From: VRUE01 sp963699215
GTDB lineage: Bacteria > Actinomycetota > Thermoleophilia > Solirubrobacterales > 70-9
DNA: 64,000 nt
Direction: 5' to 3'
Assembly: GCA_963699215.1 (NCBI GenBank)
Contig: OY969422.1
Location: 1-64,000, forward strand
Shown: piece by piece, positions 1 through 7,534 of the stretch
Layout: every line of letters starts with the position of its first letter
How positions within the stretch are numbered: the stretch's first letter is position 1
Program-made: the position numbers and the translations under genes
The notes under the pieces: generated by a model
What the model was told of the DNA's origin: nothing
The model's input: the letters and a program-made list of their open reading frames with translations, nothing else
The model's database searches: none

Positions 1-64
1 TCTCGTGGTGGCGCTGCGGCCCGCCGGCGAGCGCCGCCTCCAGTGCCTTGGCGAAGTCGGTCAC
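1..64 (-). CDS. Acyl-CoA carboxylase carboxyltransferase subunit, N-terminal fragment (partial)
   Basis: Only the first 21 codons are in the window; the gene runs off the left edge. It starts at a GTG and reads VTDFAKALEAALAGGPQRHHE, which resembles the amino end of biotin-dependent acyl-CoA carboxylase beta subunits (a short helix, then a G-x-x-R-[YH]-H stretch). It lies 10 nt after the HMG-CoA lyase stop codon on the same strand, as expected for a methylcrotonyl-/propionyl-CoA carboxylase in a leucine-type catabolic operon. The assignment rests on a very short peptide plus context and is tentative. Confidence 0.5.
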   Translation of the reverse strand, partial: MTDFAKALEAALAGGPQRHHE

Positions 65-74
65 GGGCGGGAGC

Positions 75-1004
75 CTATTCGGCTTTGCCGCCGTGCCAAT
101 CCACGGGCCCAGCCGTCAGCACGTGGGCGCCGAGCGACCGCCCCAGCGCCTCCTGGGCGGCGCGCGAGGCCTTGAGCAGCCGCGGCAGGTCCACCCCGGT
201 CTCGATCCCCATCTCGTGCAACATCGAGACGACGTCCTCGGTCGAGACGTTGCCGGTTGCCCCGGGCGGCACCGGGCAGCCGCCGAGCTCGCCGAAGCTC
301 GACTCGAACGAGTCGATCCCCTGCTCCAGCGCCGCCAGCAGGTTGGCGAGCCCCTGGCCGCGCGTGTTGTGGAAGTGCGCGGTCAGCTCGACCCCGCCGA
401 GGCGCTCGCGCGCGGCGGCGAAGAACTCGCCGACCTGGCGCGGGTTGGTCATCCCGGTCGTGTCGCCGAAGCCGACCTCCGCGCAGCCGGCGGCGGCGAG
501 CCGTTCGGCGATCGCGAAGACGCGCTCGGGCGGCACCTCGCCCTCGTAGGGGCAGCCGAAGGAGGTCGAGATCACGCCCTCGCAGCGCAGCCCCGCCTCG
601 CCGGCGGCAGCCAGCGTCCGCTCCAGCCCCGCCAGCGACTCCTCGATCGAGCGGTTGACGTTCTTGCGGTTGTGGGTCTCCGAGGCGGAGACGAAGACGT
701 TGATCTCGTCGAAGCGGTCGCGCTGCCCCAGCGCCCGCTCCAGCCCCCGCTCGTTCGGGATCAGGACCGAGAAGGAGACCCCCTCGCGCCGCTGCACGGC
801 TCCCAGCACCTGCTCCGCGTCGGCGAGCTGCGGGATCACGTCCGGCCGCACGAACGAGGTCACCTCCAGCCGCCGCAGCCCGCTGGCCGAGAGCAGGTCG
901 ATCAGCCGCACCTTCTCCGCGGTGGGGATCGTCTCCGGCTCGTTCTGGAACCCGTCGCGCGGCCCGACCTCGCGGATGCGGACGTTGCTCGGCAGCGTGG
1001 TCAT
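75..1004 (-). CDS. mvaB: Hydroxymethylglutaryl-CoA lyase
   Basis: 309 residues, normal length for bacterial HMG-CoA lyase, a DRE-TIM barrel metalloenzyme that splits HMG-CoA into acetoacetate and acetyl-CoA in leucine/isovalerate breakdown. The N-terminal REVGPRDGFQNE motif carries the metal/catalytic Arg-Asp. TAHFHNTRGQGLAN supplies the two metal-binding histidines. GCPVPPGATGNVSTED matches the family signature with its flexible-loop cysteine. It is in the middle of a minus-strand operon: a FlK-like thioesterase ends 11 nt upstream and an acyl-CoA carboxylase begins 10 nt downstream. A related citramalyl-CoA lyase activity cannot be excluded from sequence alone, but the context favours HMG-CoA lyase. 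Confidence 0.93.
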   Translation of the reverse strand: MTTLPSNVRIREVGPRDGFQNEPETIPTAEKVRLIDLLSASGLRRLEVTSFVRPDVIPQLADAEQVLGAVQRREGVSFSVLIPNERGLERALGQRDRFDEINVFVSASETHNRKNVNRSIEESLAGLERTLAAAGEAGLRCEGVISTSFGCPYEGEVPPERVFAIAERLAAAGCAEVGFGDTTGMTNPRQVGEFFAAARERLGGVELTAHFHNTRGQGLANLLAALEQGIDSFESSFGELGGCPVPPGATGNVSTEDVVSMLHEMGIETGVDLPRLLKASRAAQEALGRSLGAHVLTAGPVDWHGGKAE

Positions 1005-1015
1005 GCCGATCGAGG

Positions 1016-1405
1016 CTACGCCGTCGGCGGGCCGGCCTGGCCGACCACGCGTCGCTCGTGGGTGCCGACGCCGATCGTCCGCCCGCCTTCGGTGACCTCG
1101 ACGTCGAAGCGCAGCTTGCGCCCGTCGACGACCTCGCGCAGGGTGGCGCGCGTACGGCAGGCCGCCCCCTCCGCCGCCGCTGCCACGTGCTTGACGCAGA
1201 CCTCGAAGCCGACCGTCGCCTGGCCCTCGGGCAGGTGCTCGTAGGCAAGCATCGAGGCGCTGCCCTCCATCATCCCGATCATCCCCGGCGTCGAGAGGAC
1301 GCCGCTGCCGATCGTGCCGCCGACGTCGGTGACGAGCGGGGGCGCGACCGTGAACTCGTCGCTGCGCTCGATCCCTGGCTTGAGGCCGGAGGCCGACTCG
1401 GCCAT
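1016..1405 (-). CDS. FlK-like hotdog acyl-CoA thioesterase
   Basis: 129 residues resembling the fluoroacetyl-CoA thioesterase (FlK) branch of the hotdog fold. The order is a short N-terminal strand region, a helix with STPGMIGMMEGSA, the central strand TVGFEVCVKHVAAAA and a C-terminal strand ending in IGVGTHERRVV. The ATG was chosen because it overlaps the SDR stop by one base (TGATG); longer frames only extend into the SDR gene out of frame. In FlK the catalytic residues are Thr, Glu and His; candidates here are T in the STPG stretch, E in MMEGSA and H in VKHVA. Fluoroacetate resistance is not implied. Such paralogues are common in actinobacterial acyl-CoA operons and may clear dead-end CoA esters. 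Confidence 0.8.
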   Translation of the reverse strand: MAESASGLKPGIERSDEFTVAPPLVTDVGGTIGSGVLSTPGMIGMMEGSASMLAYEHLPEGQATVGFEVCVKHVAAAAEGAACRTRATLREVVDGRKLRFDVEVTEGGRTIGVGTHERRVVGQAGPPTA

Positions 1406-2139
1406 CAGACCATGCCCAGGCCGCCGCTCACGCCCAGGGTCTCCCCGGTGACGTAGGTGGCGTCTTCGGAGGCGAGGAAGGCGACTGCGGCAGCCACCTC
1501 GTCGGGCTGGCCGAGGCGCTTCATCTGGGTGCTCTCCTTCATCGTCTCGATCACCTTCTCGCCGATCTCGCCGAACTCCTTGGCGCCCATCAGCAGCGGC
1601 GTCTCGATCGGGCCCGGCGCGATCGAGTTGGCGGTGATCGCGTAGCGCGCGTTCTCGCGGGCGATCGCCTTCATGAAGGCGACGACGCCGCCCTTGGTCG
1701 CCGAGTAGACGGCCGAGCCCTTCGACCCGACCCGGCCCGCCTCCGAGGAGATGCTGACGATCCGCCCGTACCCCGCCTGCTGCATCCCAGGCAGAGCGGC
1801 GAAGGTGCAGTTGAAGACGCCGGTCAGGTTGATGGCGAGCAGCTTCTGCCACTGCTCCGGCGTCGTGTAGGTGAAGAAGCCGAACTCGTCAGTGCCGGCG
1901 TTGTTGACGAGGATCTGCGGTGCGCCTACGGCCTCCACCGCCGCCTGGGCGGACTCGAGGTCGGTCACGTCCAGCTCGATCGCGTGGCCGTTGACCTCGC
2001 CAGCGACCCGCTCAGCCCCCTCCGTGTCGACGTCGCCGACCCACACCTCGGCCCCCTCGGCGGCGAGCCGTGCCGCGACCGCGGCGCCGATCCCGCTGGC
2101 GCCGCCGGTAACCAGCGCCTTTCGTCCCTCCAGCCTCAT
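1405..2139 (-). CDS. SDR-family NAD(P)-dependent oxidoreductase
   Basis: 244 residues, a classical short-chain dehydrogenase/reductase. The cofactor motif TGGASGIG is near the N-terminus, NNAG near residue 80, and the catalytic Ser-Tyr-x3-Lys is in SISSEAGRVGSKGSAVYSATK. PGPIETP and the C-terminal ...YVTGETLGVSGG match FabG/3-hydroxyacyl-CoA dehydrogenase-like enzymes, so a 3-hydroxyacyl-CoA or related ketone/alcohol is the likely substrate. The start MRLEGRK was preferred over an upstream in-frame codon because it removes overlap with the divergent gene, leaving a 29-nt intergenic gap. It is the first gene of the minus-strand catabolic operon, and the next gene starts within its stop codon. 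Confidence 0.9.
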   Translation of the reverse strand: MRLEGRKALVTGGASGIGAAVAARLAAEGAEVWVGDVDTEGAERVAGEVNGHAIELDVTDLESAQAAVEAVGAPQILVNNAGTDEFGFFTYTTPEQWQKLLAINLTGVFNCTFAALPGMQQAGYGRIVSISSEAGRVGSKGSAVYSATKGGVVAFMKAIARENARYAITANSIAPGPIETPLLMGAKEFGEIGEKVIETMKESTQMKRLGQPDEVAAAVAFLASEDATYVTGETLGVSGGLGMV

Positions 2140-2168
2140 TGGCCGGTGAGCATAGACTGGCGCGGCCA

Positions 2169-2855
2169 ATGAGCGAACCGATCCCGATCGTCGGCGGCAC
2201 CGGCGCCCTGGGCGCTGGGCTGGCGTTGCGCTGGGCGAAGGCCGGCAGGCCGATCGCGATCGGCTCGCGCTCGGCGGAGCGGGCCGAGGAAGCCGCGGCG
2301 AAGCTGCGCGAGGCGGTGCCGGGCGCCGAGGTCGAGGGCCTGACCAACGAGGAGGCGGCGAAGCGCGCCGAGATCGTCTTCCTCACCGTCCCCTTCCGCG
2401 CCCAGTCGGAGAACCTCAACAACCTGCGCGAGGCGCTGCGCCCGGGCCAGATCCTGGTCGACTGCACCGTTCCGCTCGCCGCCGCGGTGAGCGGCAAGGC
2501 GACCCGCAGCCTCGGCGTCTGGCAGGGATCGGCCGCGCAGCAGGCGCAGGAGATGGTTCCCGACGGGGTGACCGTGGTCGCCGCCCTGCACACCGTCGGC
2601 GCCCCCAGCCTCGCCGACGCCGAGGTCGAGCTGGACGAGGACGTGCTCGTCTGCGGCGATCGCAAGGCAGACAAGGCCCGGGTCGCCCGCCTGATCGAGC
2701 TGATCCCCGGCCTGCGCCCGGTCAACGCCGGCCCGCTGGAGACGGCGCGGATCGTCGAGCAGCTGACGCCCCTGCTGATCTCGGTCAACGTCCGCTACAA
2801 GACCCACGCCGGGATCCGCCTCACCGGGCTGCCGGGCGGAGACCACTGGGCGTGA
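2169..2855 (+). CDS. npdG: NADPH-dependent F420 reductase
   Basis: 228 residues, normal size for F420H2:NADP oxidoreductase (Fno/NpdG), which passes hydride between NADPH and F420. The N-terminal Rossmann motif GGTGALGAGLALRWAKAG and the following GSRS stretch bind NADP(H). The middle region (FLTVPFRAQ, DCTVP, LHTVGAPSLAD) and the C-terminal EQLTPLLISVNVRYKTHAGIRLTG fit the F420-binding part. It opens the plus-strand F420 biosynthesis operon; cofD begins 16 nt later. The start is ATG at 2169 rather than 2139, since the longer frame would run into the divergent SDR gene. The fit of sequence and context is strong. Confidence 0.93.
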   Translation: MSEPIPIVGGTGALGAGLALRWAKAGRPIAIGSRSAERAEEAAAKLREAVPGAEVEGLTNEEAAKRAEIVFLTVPFRAQSENLNNLREALRPGQILVDCTVPLAAAVSGKATRSLGVWQGSAAQQAQEMVPDGVTVVAALHTVGAPSLADAEVELDEDVLVCGDRKADKARVARLIELIPGLRPVNAGPLETARIVEQLTPLLISVNVRYKTHAGIRLTGLPGGDHWA

Positions 2856-2871
2856 CGCGCGAACGATCGCG

Positions 2872-3798
2872 ATGAGGGTCGCGCTGCTCGCCGGCGGCAC
2901 CGGCGGCGCCAAGCTCGGCGCCGGCATGCAGGAGGAGCTCGGCTCCGAACTGGCGGTGATCGCCAACACCGCCGACGACGTCGAGGTGCTCGGCGTCCAC
3001 GTCTCCCCCGACCCCGACCTCGTCACCTACTGGCTCAGCGGCGAAATCGACGCCGAGCGGGGATGGGGGCTCCGCGACGACAGCTTCGTCGTCTTCGAAC
3101 GGCTCTCCAGGCTGGGCGCGCCGGACTGGTTCAGCCTCTCCGACCGCGATCTCGCCGCCTGCCTCTACCGCCGCCAGTTCCTCGCCGAGGGCGGCAGGCA
3201 GACCGACGCGCAGGCGCAGATCGCCCGCGGCCTCGGCGTCGCCGCCCGGGTCCTGCCGATGAGCGATGCGCGGGTGCGGACCAGGGTGCTGACCGAGGCC
3301 GGGTGGCGTGGCCTGCAGGAGTACCTGATCCTCGACGGCGGCACCGTGCCGGTGCAGAGCGTGGAGCTCGAGGGGATCGCCGAGGCCGAGCCGACGCCGG
3401 AGGTGCTGGCGGCGCTGGCCGACGCCGAGGCGATCGTGATCGGCCCCTCGAACCCGGTGATCAGCATCGGCCCGATCCTCGCCGTGCCGGGTATGCACGA
3501 GGCGATCGCCGCCTCGGGCGCCCCGGTGATCGCGGTCAGCCCGTTCGTCGCCGGCGAGGTCGTGAAGGGACCGACCGAGCGCTTCATGACCGCCGTCGGC
3601 CGTCCCTCGACCGCCGCCGGCGTCGCCTCCCTCTACGCGGGCCTGATCGACGCGATGGTCGTCGACGAGGGCGATCCCGATCCGGCGCCGGCAGAGATCC
3701 CGACGCTGGCGGCGCCGACGCTGATGGAGGGCGCCGCGGGCCGCGCCCGGCTGGCGCGGATCGTGCTCGACTACGCCGCCCGACTCACCGGCGAGTGA
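2872..3798 (+). CDS. cofD: 2-phospho-L-lactate (or phosphoenolpyruvate) transferase CofD
   Basis: 308 residues, the family length. CofD/FbiA transfers the activated three-carbon phosphoacid from the nucleotide-diphospho donor made by CofC to FO, giving F420-0 or dehydro-F420-0. Visible motifs are the N-terminal glycine loop GGTGGAKLGAGM, the NTADD motif and the conserved IGPSNPVISIGPIL. In actinobacteria the donor is usually phosphoenolpyruvate-derived; which donor is used here cannot be read from sequence. It is in an operon with npdG, cofC and cofE, and the cofC start overlaps the cofD stop. Confidence 0.95.
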   Translation: MRVALLAGGTGGAKLGAGMQEELGSELAVIANTADDVEVLGVHVSPDPDLVTYWLSGEIDAERGWGLRDDSFVVFERLSRLGAPDWFSLSDRDLAACLYRRQFLAEGGRQTDAQAQIARGLGVAARVLPMSDARVRTRVLTEAGWRGLQEYLILDGGTVPVQSVELEGIAEAEPTPEVLAALADAEAIVIGPSNPVISIGPILAVPGMHEAIAASGAPVIAVSPFVAGEVVKGPTERFMTAVGRPSTAAGVASLYAGLIDAMVVDEGDPDPAPAEIPTLAAPTLMEGAAGRARLARIVLDYAARLTGE

Positions 3799-4436
3799 AG
3801 GCGACCGCCGTCCTCCCGGTCAAGCGCTTCGCCGAGGCGAAGCGGCGGCTCGCGGGCGGCATCGACGACGAGCGGCGCGAAGCGGTGGTCGCCGCGATGC
3901 TCGACGACGTGCTGGAGGCGATCGGCGAGGCGCGCTCGGTCGAGCGAACCATCGTCGTCAGCGACGAGCCCGGCGCCCGCGAGCGGGCCGCGGCGGCCGG
4001 TGCCGAGGTCGTCCCCGACCCCGGCGAGGGCGGGCATCCACAGGCCGCGCTGGCCGGCATCGCCCTCGCCGAGCAGCACGGCGCCGAGTGCGTGGTGCTG
4101 CTCCCCGGCGACTGCCCATTACTGGAGTCACGCGAGCTGGACCGCCTCCTCACCGGCGTCCCCTCGAGCTACGTCGCGATCGTCCCCGACCGCCACGGCA
4201 CCGGCACCAACGCGCTCGTCCTCGCCCCCCCGCGGGCACTCCGACCAGCCTTCGGCGAGGGCAGCTGTGCCCGCCACGTCGCCGCCGCCCGCGAGGCAGG
4301 CGTCCCCTTCGCCGTCGAGGAGCTGGCCTCGCTGGCGCTCGACCTGGACACCCCGGCCGACATCGTCGCCCTGACACGCGAGCTGGAACGCGACCGCCGC
4401 CGCGCCGCTCGAACCGCGAAGGCGCTTGGCATATGA
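3795..4436 (+). CDS. cofC: 2-phospho-L-lactate/PEP guanylyltransferase CofC (FbiD)
   Basis: 213 residues. CofC/FbiD condenses GTP with 2-phospholactate or PEP to make the donor used by CofD. The N-terminal VLPVKRFAEAKRRLA is the nucleotidyltransferase loop, LLPGDCPLL holds the metal-binding Asp, and DRHGTGTNAL is the conserved GTNAL element. The GTG start overlaps the cofD stop (GTGA), giving translational coupling; longer upstream frames are cofD shadows. A 54-nt intergenic region with a stem-loop separates it from cofE. Confidence 0.93.
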   Translation: MKATAVLPVKRFAEAKRRLAGGIDDERREAVVAAMLDDVLEAIGEARSVERTIVVSDEPGARERAAAAGAEVVPDPGEGGHPQAALAGIALAEQHGAECVVLLPGDCPLLESRELDRLLTGVPSSYVAIVPDRHGTGTNALVLAPPRALRPAFGEGSCARHVAAAREAGVPFAVEELASLALDLDTPADIVALTRELERDRRRAARTAKALGI

Positions 4437-4450
4437 CGCTCGCATCGCGC

Positions 4451-4485
4451 GGTTCCTTTTTCTCGATATGCGTCCTCAAGGAACC
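4451..4485 (+). promoter_or_regulatory. Stem-loop that would mask the cofE ribosome binding site
   Basis: GGTTCCTT (4451-4458) is perfectly complementary to AAGGAACC (4478-4485), with a 19-nt loop. The right arm contains AAGGA, which lies 8 nt before the cofE ATG and is the only good Shine-Dalgarno candidate. The fold therefore could hide the cofE ribosome binding site. It may equally be a partial terminator between cofC and cofE; there is no clean U-tract after it. Seen directly; function inferred. Confidence 0.45.
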
Positions 4486-4490
4486 ACGCG

Positions 4491-5237
4491 ATGAATGAGC
4501 TGCGGGTTCGAGGCGTTTCCGGAATGCCCGAGGTGACCGAGGGGATGAGGGTCGGCGAGCTGGTTGCCGAACATGCCGACGTGGAGGACGGCGACGTCGT
4601 CGTCGTCTCGCAGAAGATCGTCTCCAAGGCGGAGGGGCGCGTGCGGCGACTCGCCTCCGCGGCCCCCGGCGACGAGGCGCGGCGGCTCGCCGCGCTGCTG
4701 GACAAGGAGCCGGCTCTGGTCGAGCTGATCCTCGGCGAGAGTCGCGAGGTGCTGCGCGCGGAGCGCGGCGTGCTGATCGTCGAAACCCGGCACGGCTTCG
4801 TCTGTGCCAACGCTGGCGTCGACAGCTCCAACCTGCCCGAGCCCGGCACAGTCTCGCTGCTGCCCGAGGACCCGGACGCCTCCGCCCGGCGGATACGGGC
4901 CGAGATCCGTGCCGCGGCCGGCGCGGCGCCCGCGACGATCGTCTCCGACAGCTTCGGCCGCGCTTGGCGCCTGGGCCAGGTCGAGGTGGCGATCGGCTGT
5001 GCCGGCATCGCCCCGCTCGACGACTGGCGCGGTCGCGCCGACACGGCCGGCCGCGAGCTCGAAGCCACTGCGATCGCGATTGCCGATCAGGCGGCGGCAG
5101 CAGCCGACCTCGTGCGTGAGAAGACGAGCGGCGTCCCCGCCTCCATCGTCCGCGGCCTCGACCGCCACGTCAGCGCCGACGACGGCCCCGGCGCCGCAGC
5201 CCTCCGTCGCCCCAGAGACGAAGACCTCTTTCGCTAG
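4491..5237 (+). CDS. cofE: Coenzyme F420-0:L-glutamate ligase CofE
   Basis: 248 residues, the length of stand-alone CofE, which adds the gamma-linked glutamate tail to F420-0 using GTP. Recognisable segments are the N-terminal VVVVSQKIVSKAEG, the ANAGVDSSN motif, and VSDSFGRAWRLGQVEVAIG. It lacks the C-terminal nitroreductase-like domain found in mycobacterial FbiB, so it is the single-domain form. It is last in the npdG-cofD-cofC-cofE operon, and a strong inverted repeat follows its stop codon. The ATG at 4491 has AAGGA 8 nt upstream. Confidence 0.95.
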   Translation: MNELRVRGVSGMPEVTEGMRVGELVAEHADVEDGDVVVVSQKIVSKAEGRVRRLASAAPGDEARRLAALLDKEPALVELILGESREVLRAERGVLIVETRHGFVCANAGVDSSNLPEPGTVSLLPEDPDASARRIRAEIRAAAGAAPATIVSDSFGRAWRLGQVEVAIGCAGIAPLDDWRGRADTAGRELEATAIAIADQAAAAADLVREKTSGVPASIVRGLDRHVSADDGPGAAALRRPRDEDLFR

Positions 5238-5244
5238 GCCGCTC

Positions 5245-5296
5245 GGACGTGCCGCGAGTTGAGTACCCATAGTGACCTCTAACTCGCGGCACGTCC
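5245..5296. terminator. Perfect 16-bp inverted repeat between convergent genes
   Basis: GGACGTGCCGCGAGTT (5245-5260) and its exact reverse complement (5281-5296) flank a 20-nt loop. The repeat lies 8 nt after the cofE stop and 14 nt before the end of the opposing alcohol dehydrogenase gene, so it could end transcription from both sides. Neither side has a U-tract, and a perfect 16-bp stem with a fixed loop could also be a small palindromic repeat element. Confidence 0.6.
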
Positions 5297-5309
5297 CGCC
5301 TGATACTGG

Positions 5310-6296
5310 CTAGGCGATTCGGAGGACGGCGGCGCCTTTGAGGCTGCCGTCGCGGATCGAGGCCAGAGCCTCGTTCGCCGCCCCGAGCGGGTGGACCTCG
5401 ACCTCGGTGCGGACGGGCACCTGCGGAGCGAGGGCGAGGAACTCCTCGCCGTCCTGGCGCGTCAGGTTGGCAACCGAGCCGAGGCTGCGCTCGCCCCAGA
5501 GCTCGTCGTAGGGGAAGGCCGGGATGTCGCTCATGTGAATGCCCGCGCTGACGATTCGCGCCCCCTTCGCGCTGATTCGCAGCGCCGCCGTCATCAGCCG
5601 CCCGACGGGGGCGAAGACGATCGCGCCGTCGAGCTCCTCCGGCGGCGCTTCGCCCGATGCGCCCGCCCACTCGGCGCCCAGGCTGCGGGCGAAGTCCTGC
5701 CCCTCCGCGTCGCCCTCGCGGGTGAAGACGAAGACGCGCCGCCCTTGGTGGACGGCGACCTGGCAGAGGATGTGGGCGGAGGCGCCGAAGCCGTAGAAGC
5801 CGATCCGCTCGGCGTCGCCGACCAGGCGCAGCGCCCGGTAGCCGATCAGCCCGGCGCAGAGCAGAGGCGCCGCCCCCTCGTCGGACAGGCTCGACGAGAG
5901 CGGGAAGCAGAAGCGCTCGTCGGCGACCGCCAGCTCGGCGTAGCCGCCGTCGAGGTCATAGCCGGTGAAGCGGGCGCGGTCGCAGAGGTTCTCGCGACCG
6001 CTGACGCAGTAGCGACACCTGCCGCAGGCCCAGCCTAGCCAGGGAACGCCGACACGGTCGCCGAGCGCGAAGCGCTCCGCGCCCTCCCCCGCGCCGGCCA
6101 CGCTGCCGACGATCTGGTGCCCCAGGACGAGGGGCAGCTTCGGCTCGCTCAGCTCGCCGTCGGCGATGTGCAGGTCGGTGCGGCAGACGCCGCAGGCCGA
6201 CACCGAGAGCAGGACCTGCCCAGGCCCCGGCTCCGGATCCGGCAGCTCGGCGGGCCGCAAGGGCTCGCGCTGCCGCTCCAGGACCATCGCCCGCAT
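5310..6296 (-). CDS. Zinc-dependent alcohol dehydrogenase family protein
   Basis: 328 residues, medium-chain dehydrogenase/reductase. C38 in CGVCRTDLH and H60 in LGHQIVG are catalytic zinc ligands. C91, C94, C97 and C105 (CGRCRYCVSGRENLC) bind the structural zinc. The Rossmann region is GFYGFGASAH near residue 165. Close in type to the NAD(P)-dependent AdhA-like alcohol dehydrogenases. The ATG start (MRAMVLERQ) is 4 nt after the stop codon of the upstream lyase-like gene, so the two are probably cotranscribed, although a functional link is not obvious. It ends convergent to cofE. Confidence 0.88.
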   Translation of the reverse strand: MRAMVLERQREPLRPAELPDPEPGPGQVLLSVSACGVCRTDLHIADGELSEPKLPLVLGHQIVGSVAGAGEGAERFALGDRVGVPWLGWACGRCRYCVSGRENLCDRARFTGYDLDGGYAELAVADERFCFPLSSSLSDEGAAPLLCAGLIGYRALRLVGDAERIGFYGFGASAHILCQVAVHQGRRVFVFTREGDAEGQDFARSLGAEWAGASGEAPPEELDGAIVFAPVGRLMTAALRISAKGARIVSAGIHMSDIPAFPYDELWGERSLGSVANLTRQDGEEFLALAPQVPVRTEVEVHPLGAANEALASIRDGSLKGAAVLRIA

Positions 6297-6300
6297 CGAT

Positions 6301-7530
6301 TCAGGGTAAGACGGACTCCAGCGTTTCGCCCAGCTTGGCGGCGTCGAGGCGAATCTCCGAAGTCCCGGGGATCTCCTCTCCGTTGCGATAGAGGCCGTCC
6401 TTGATGTAGGCATAGGGAGCGCCGGGGACGATCATGCTGACCCCGCTGCGGGCGTCGATCAACTCGCGGTCGAGGTAGAGCTCGTAGAAGCCTGCGCCTA
6501 CGCTCGAGGCCTTGAAGTGGATGATCAGGTCGTGCCAAGCTTCCTCTGCGATCGGTGCCAAAAAGCGATCGCCGCCCATCGCGGGGCCGTGTGACCAGAG
6601 ACCTTTCCCGCCACCGTGGCCACCGTCCCCCTCGTAGTCCCAGAGCTGCAATCCGAAATTCGGGCTGCCGCTGTCGGCGCTCTTGAACTGCATGATCAGA
6701 TTGTGAGCACCGGGCCTCCCGTAGACCATGCTCTGGATGTAGAAGGAGAAGCCGTAGAAGTACTCGTCGCCCTCGACGAACCGGATCGTGCCGGCGGTAC
6801 TGCCGCTGCCGTTGCCCCCCAGGATCAGCTCCGAGCGGTCCTGCTCGCCGGTCAGCCGGACCGCGCTCGACTTGGCACCATCGCGCACGATGTCGGTGGC
6901 GATCTTGGGCACCACGTCCCCAACGCCAGCGGTGTTCCAACCGCTCAGCCCTTCCTCGAAGCTCGCCTGAACGATCGGCGGCGGGGGTGGTTCCGGAGGA
7001 CTCACCACCGGCGGTGGTGGGGGTGGAGGCGGAGGCGGAGGCGGCGGAGGTTCGGCGGGCGGCGGAGGAGGCGGTTCGGGAGCTGGCGCGGGTGGCGACG
7101 GTGCGGAAGGCTTGTCCGGCAGCGGATGCACCGCCGGTGGACGCCCGGTCGGCGGCAGAGCGGGGGATTCGCCGGCCGGTGGAATCGGCGCCCCACCGCT
7201 CGGAGCCGGGTCGGCCGGCCGGCCGACGACGAACCTACGGGCCGCGACCGTCGCCGGGCGCCGCAGATAGGCGCGGTGATTCTCGGCCAGACCGATGCCT
7301 CGCCCGGACACCGCAGCTTCACGGAGTTCGCTCCGAAGCTGAGCCGGGACACGCACCGACGATGCAACCGACCTCGTCAGGGCAGGATTGGCGCCGACCA
7401 GTGCCGCGCCACCAAGCAGAGCCGCCAAGCAGACCAGGACGAAAGCCGCGAGTCCCAACAACCGGCCCGTGACTGGAGTCGACGAAAAAACGATTGACCC
7501 AAGATAGCGATTTCTGCTATGCGACTCCAA
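6301..7530 (-). CDS. Exported polysaccharide-lyase-like protein (PF14099-type domain), proline-rich linker
   Basis: About 409 residues if it starts at TTG 7530. An N-terminal hydrophobic segment (LLGLAAFVLVCLAALLGGAALV) is followed by about 70 residues of proline-rich linker with an uninterrupted Pro run, then a C-terminal beta-jelly-roll domain of about 200 residues. The domain carries ASFEEGLSGWNTAGVGD, RSELILGGNG, GDEYFYGFSFYIQSMVYG, KGLWSHGP and YAYIKDGLYRNG, typical of the heparin-lyase I/PL20-like family. It closely resembles the proteins at 26.5 and 27.7 kb. The start is uncertain: no ATG/GTG exists in the region after the preceding gene, and TTG 7530 is 4 nt after that gene's stop without a clear SD. 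Lyase activity is inferred from family only. Confidence 0.8.
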   Translation of the reverse strand: MESHSRNRYLGSIVFSSTPVTGRLLGLAAFVLVCLAALLGGAALVGANPALTRSVASSVRVPAQLRSELREAAVSGRGIGLAENHRAYLRRPATVAARRFVVGRPADPAPSGGAPIPPAGESPALPPTGRPPAVHPLPDKPSAPSPPAPAPEPPPPPPAEPPPPPPPPPPPPPPVVSPPEPPPPPIVQASFEEGLSGWNTAGVGDVVPKIATDIVRDGAKSSAVRLTGEQDRSELILGGNGSGSTAGTIRFVEGDEYFYGFSFYIQSMVYGRPGAHNLIMQFKSADSGSPNFGLQLWDYEGDGGHGGGKGLWSHGPAMGGDRFLAPIAEEAWHDLIIHFKASSVGAGFYELYLDRELIDARSGVSMIVPGAPYAYIKDGLYRNGEEIPGTSEIRLDAAKLGETLESVLP

Positions 7531-7534
7531 CAGC

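Noticed and set aside
6980..7100. Possible microsatellite/mobile repeat in the Pro-rich tract
   Set aside because: It is a low-complexity Pro/Gly codon run within a coding frame, as expected for a linker.
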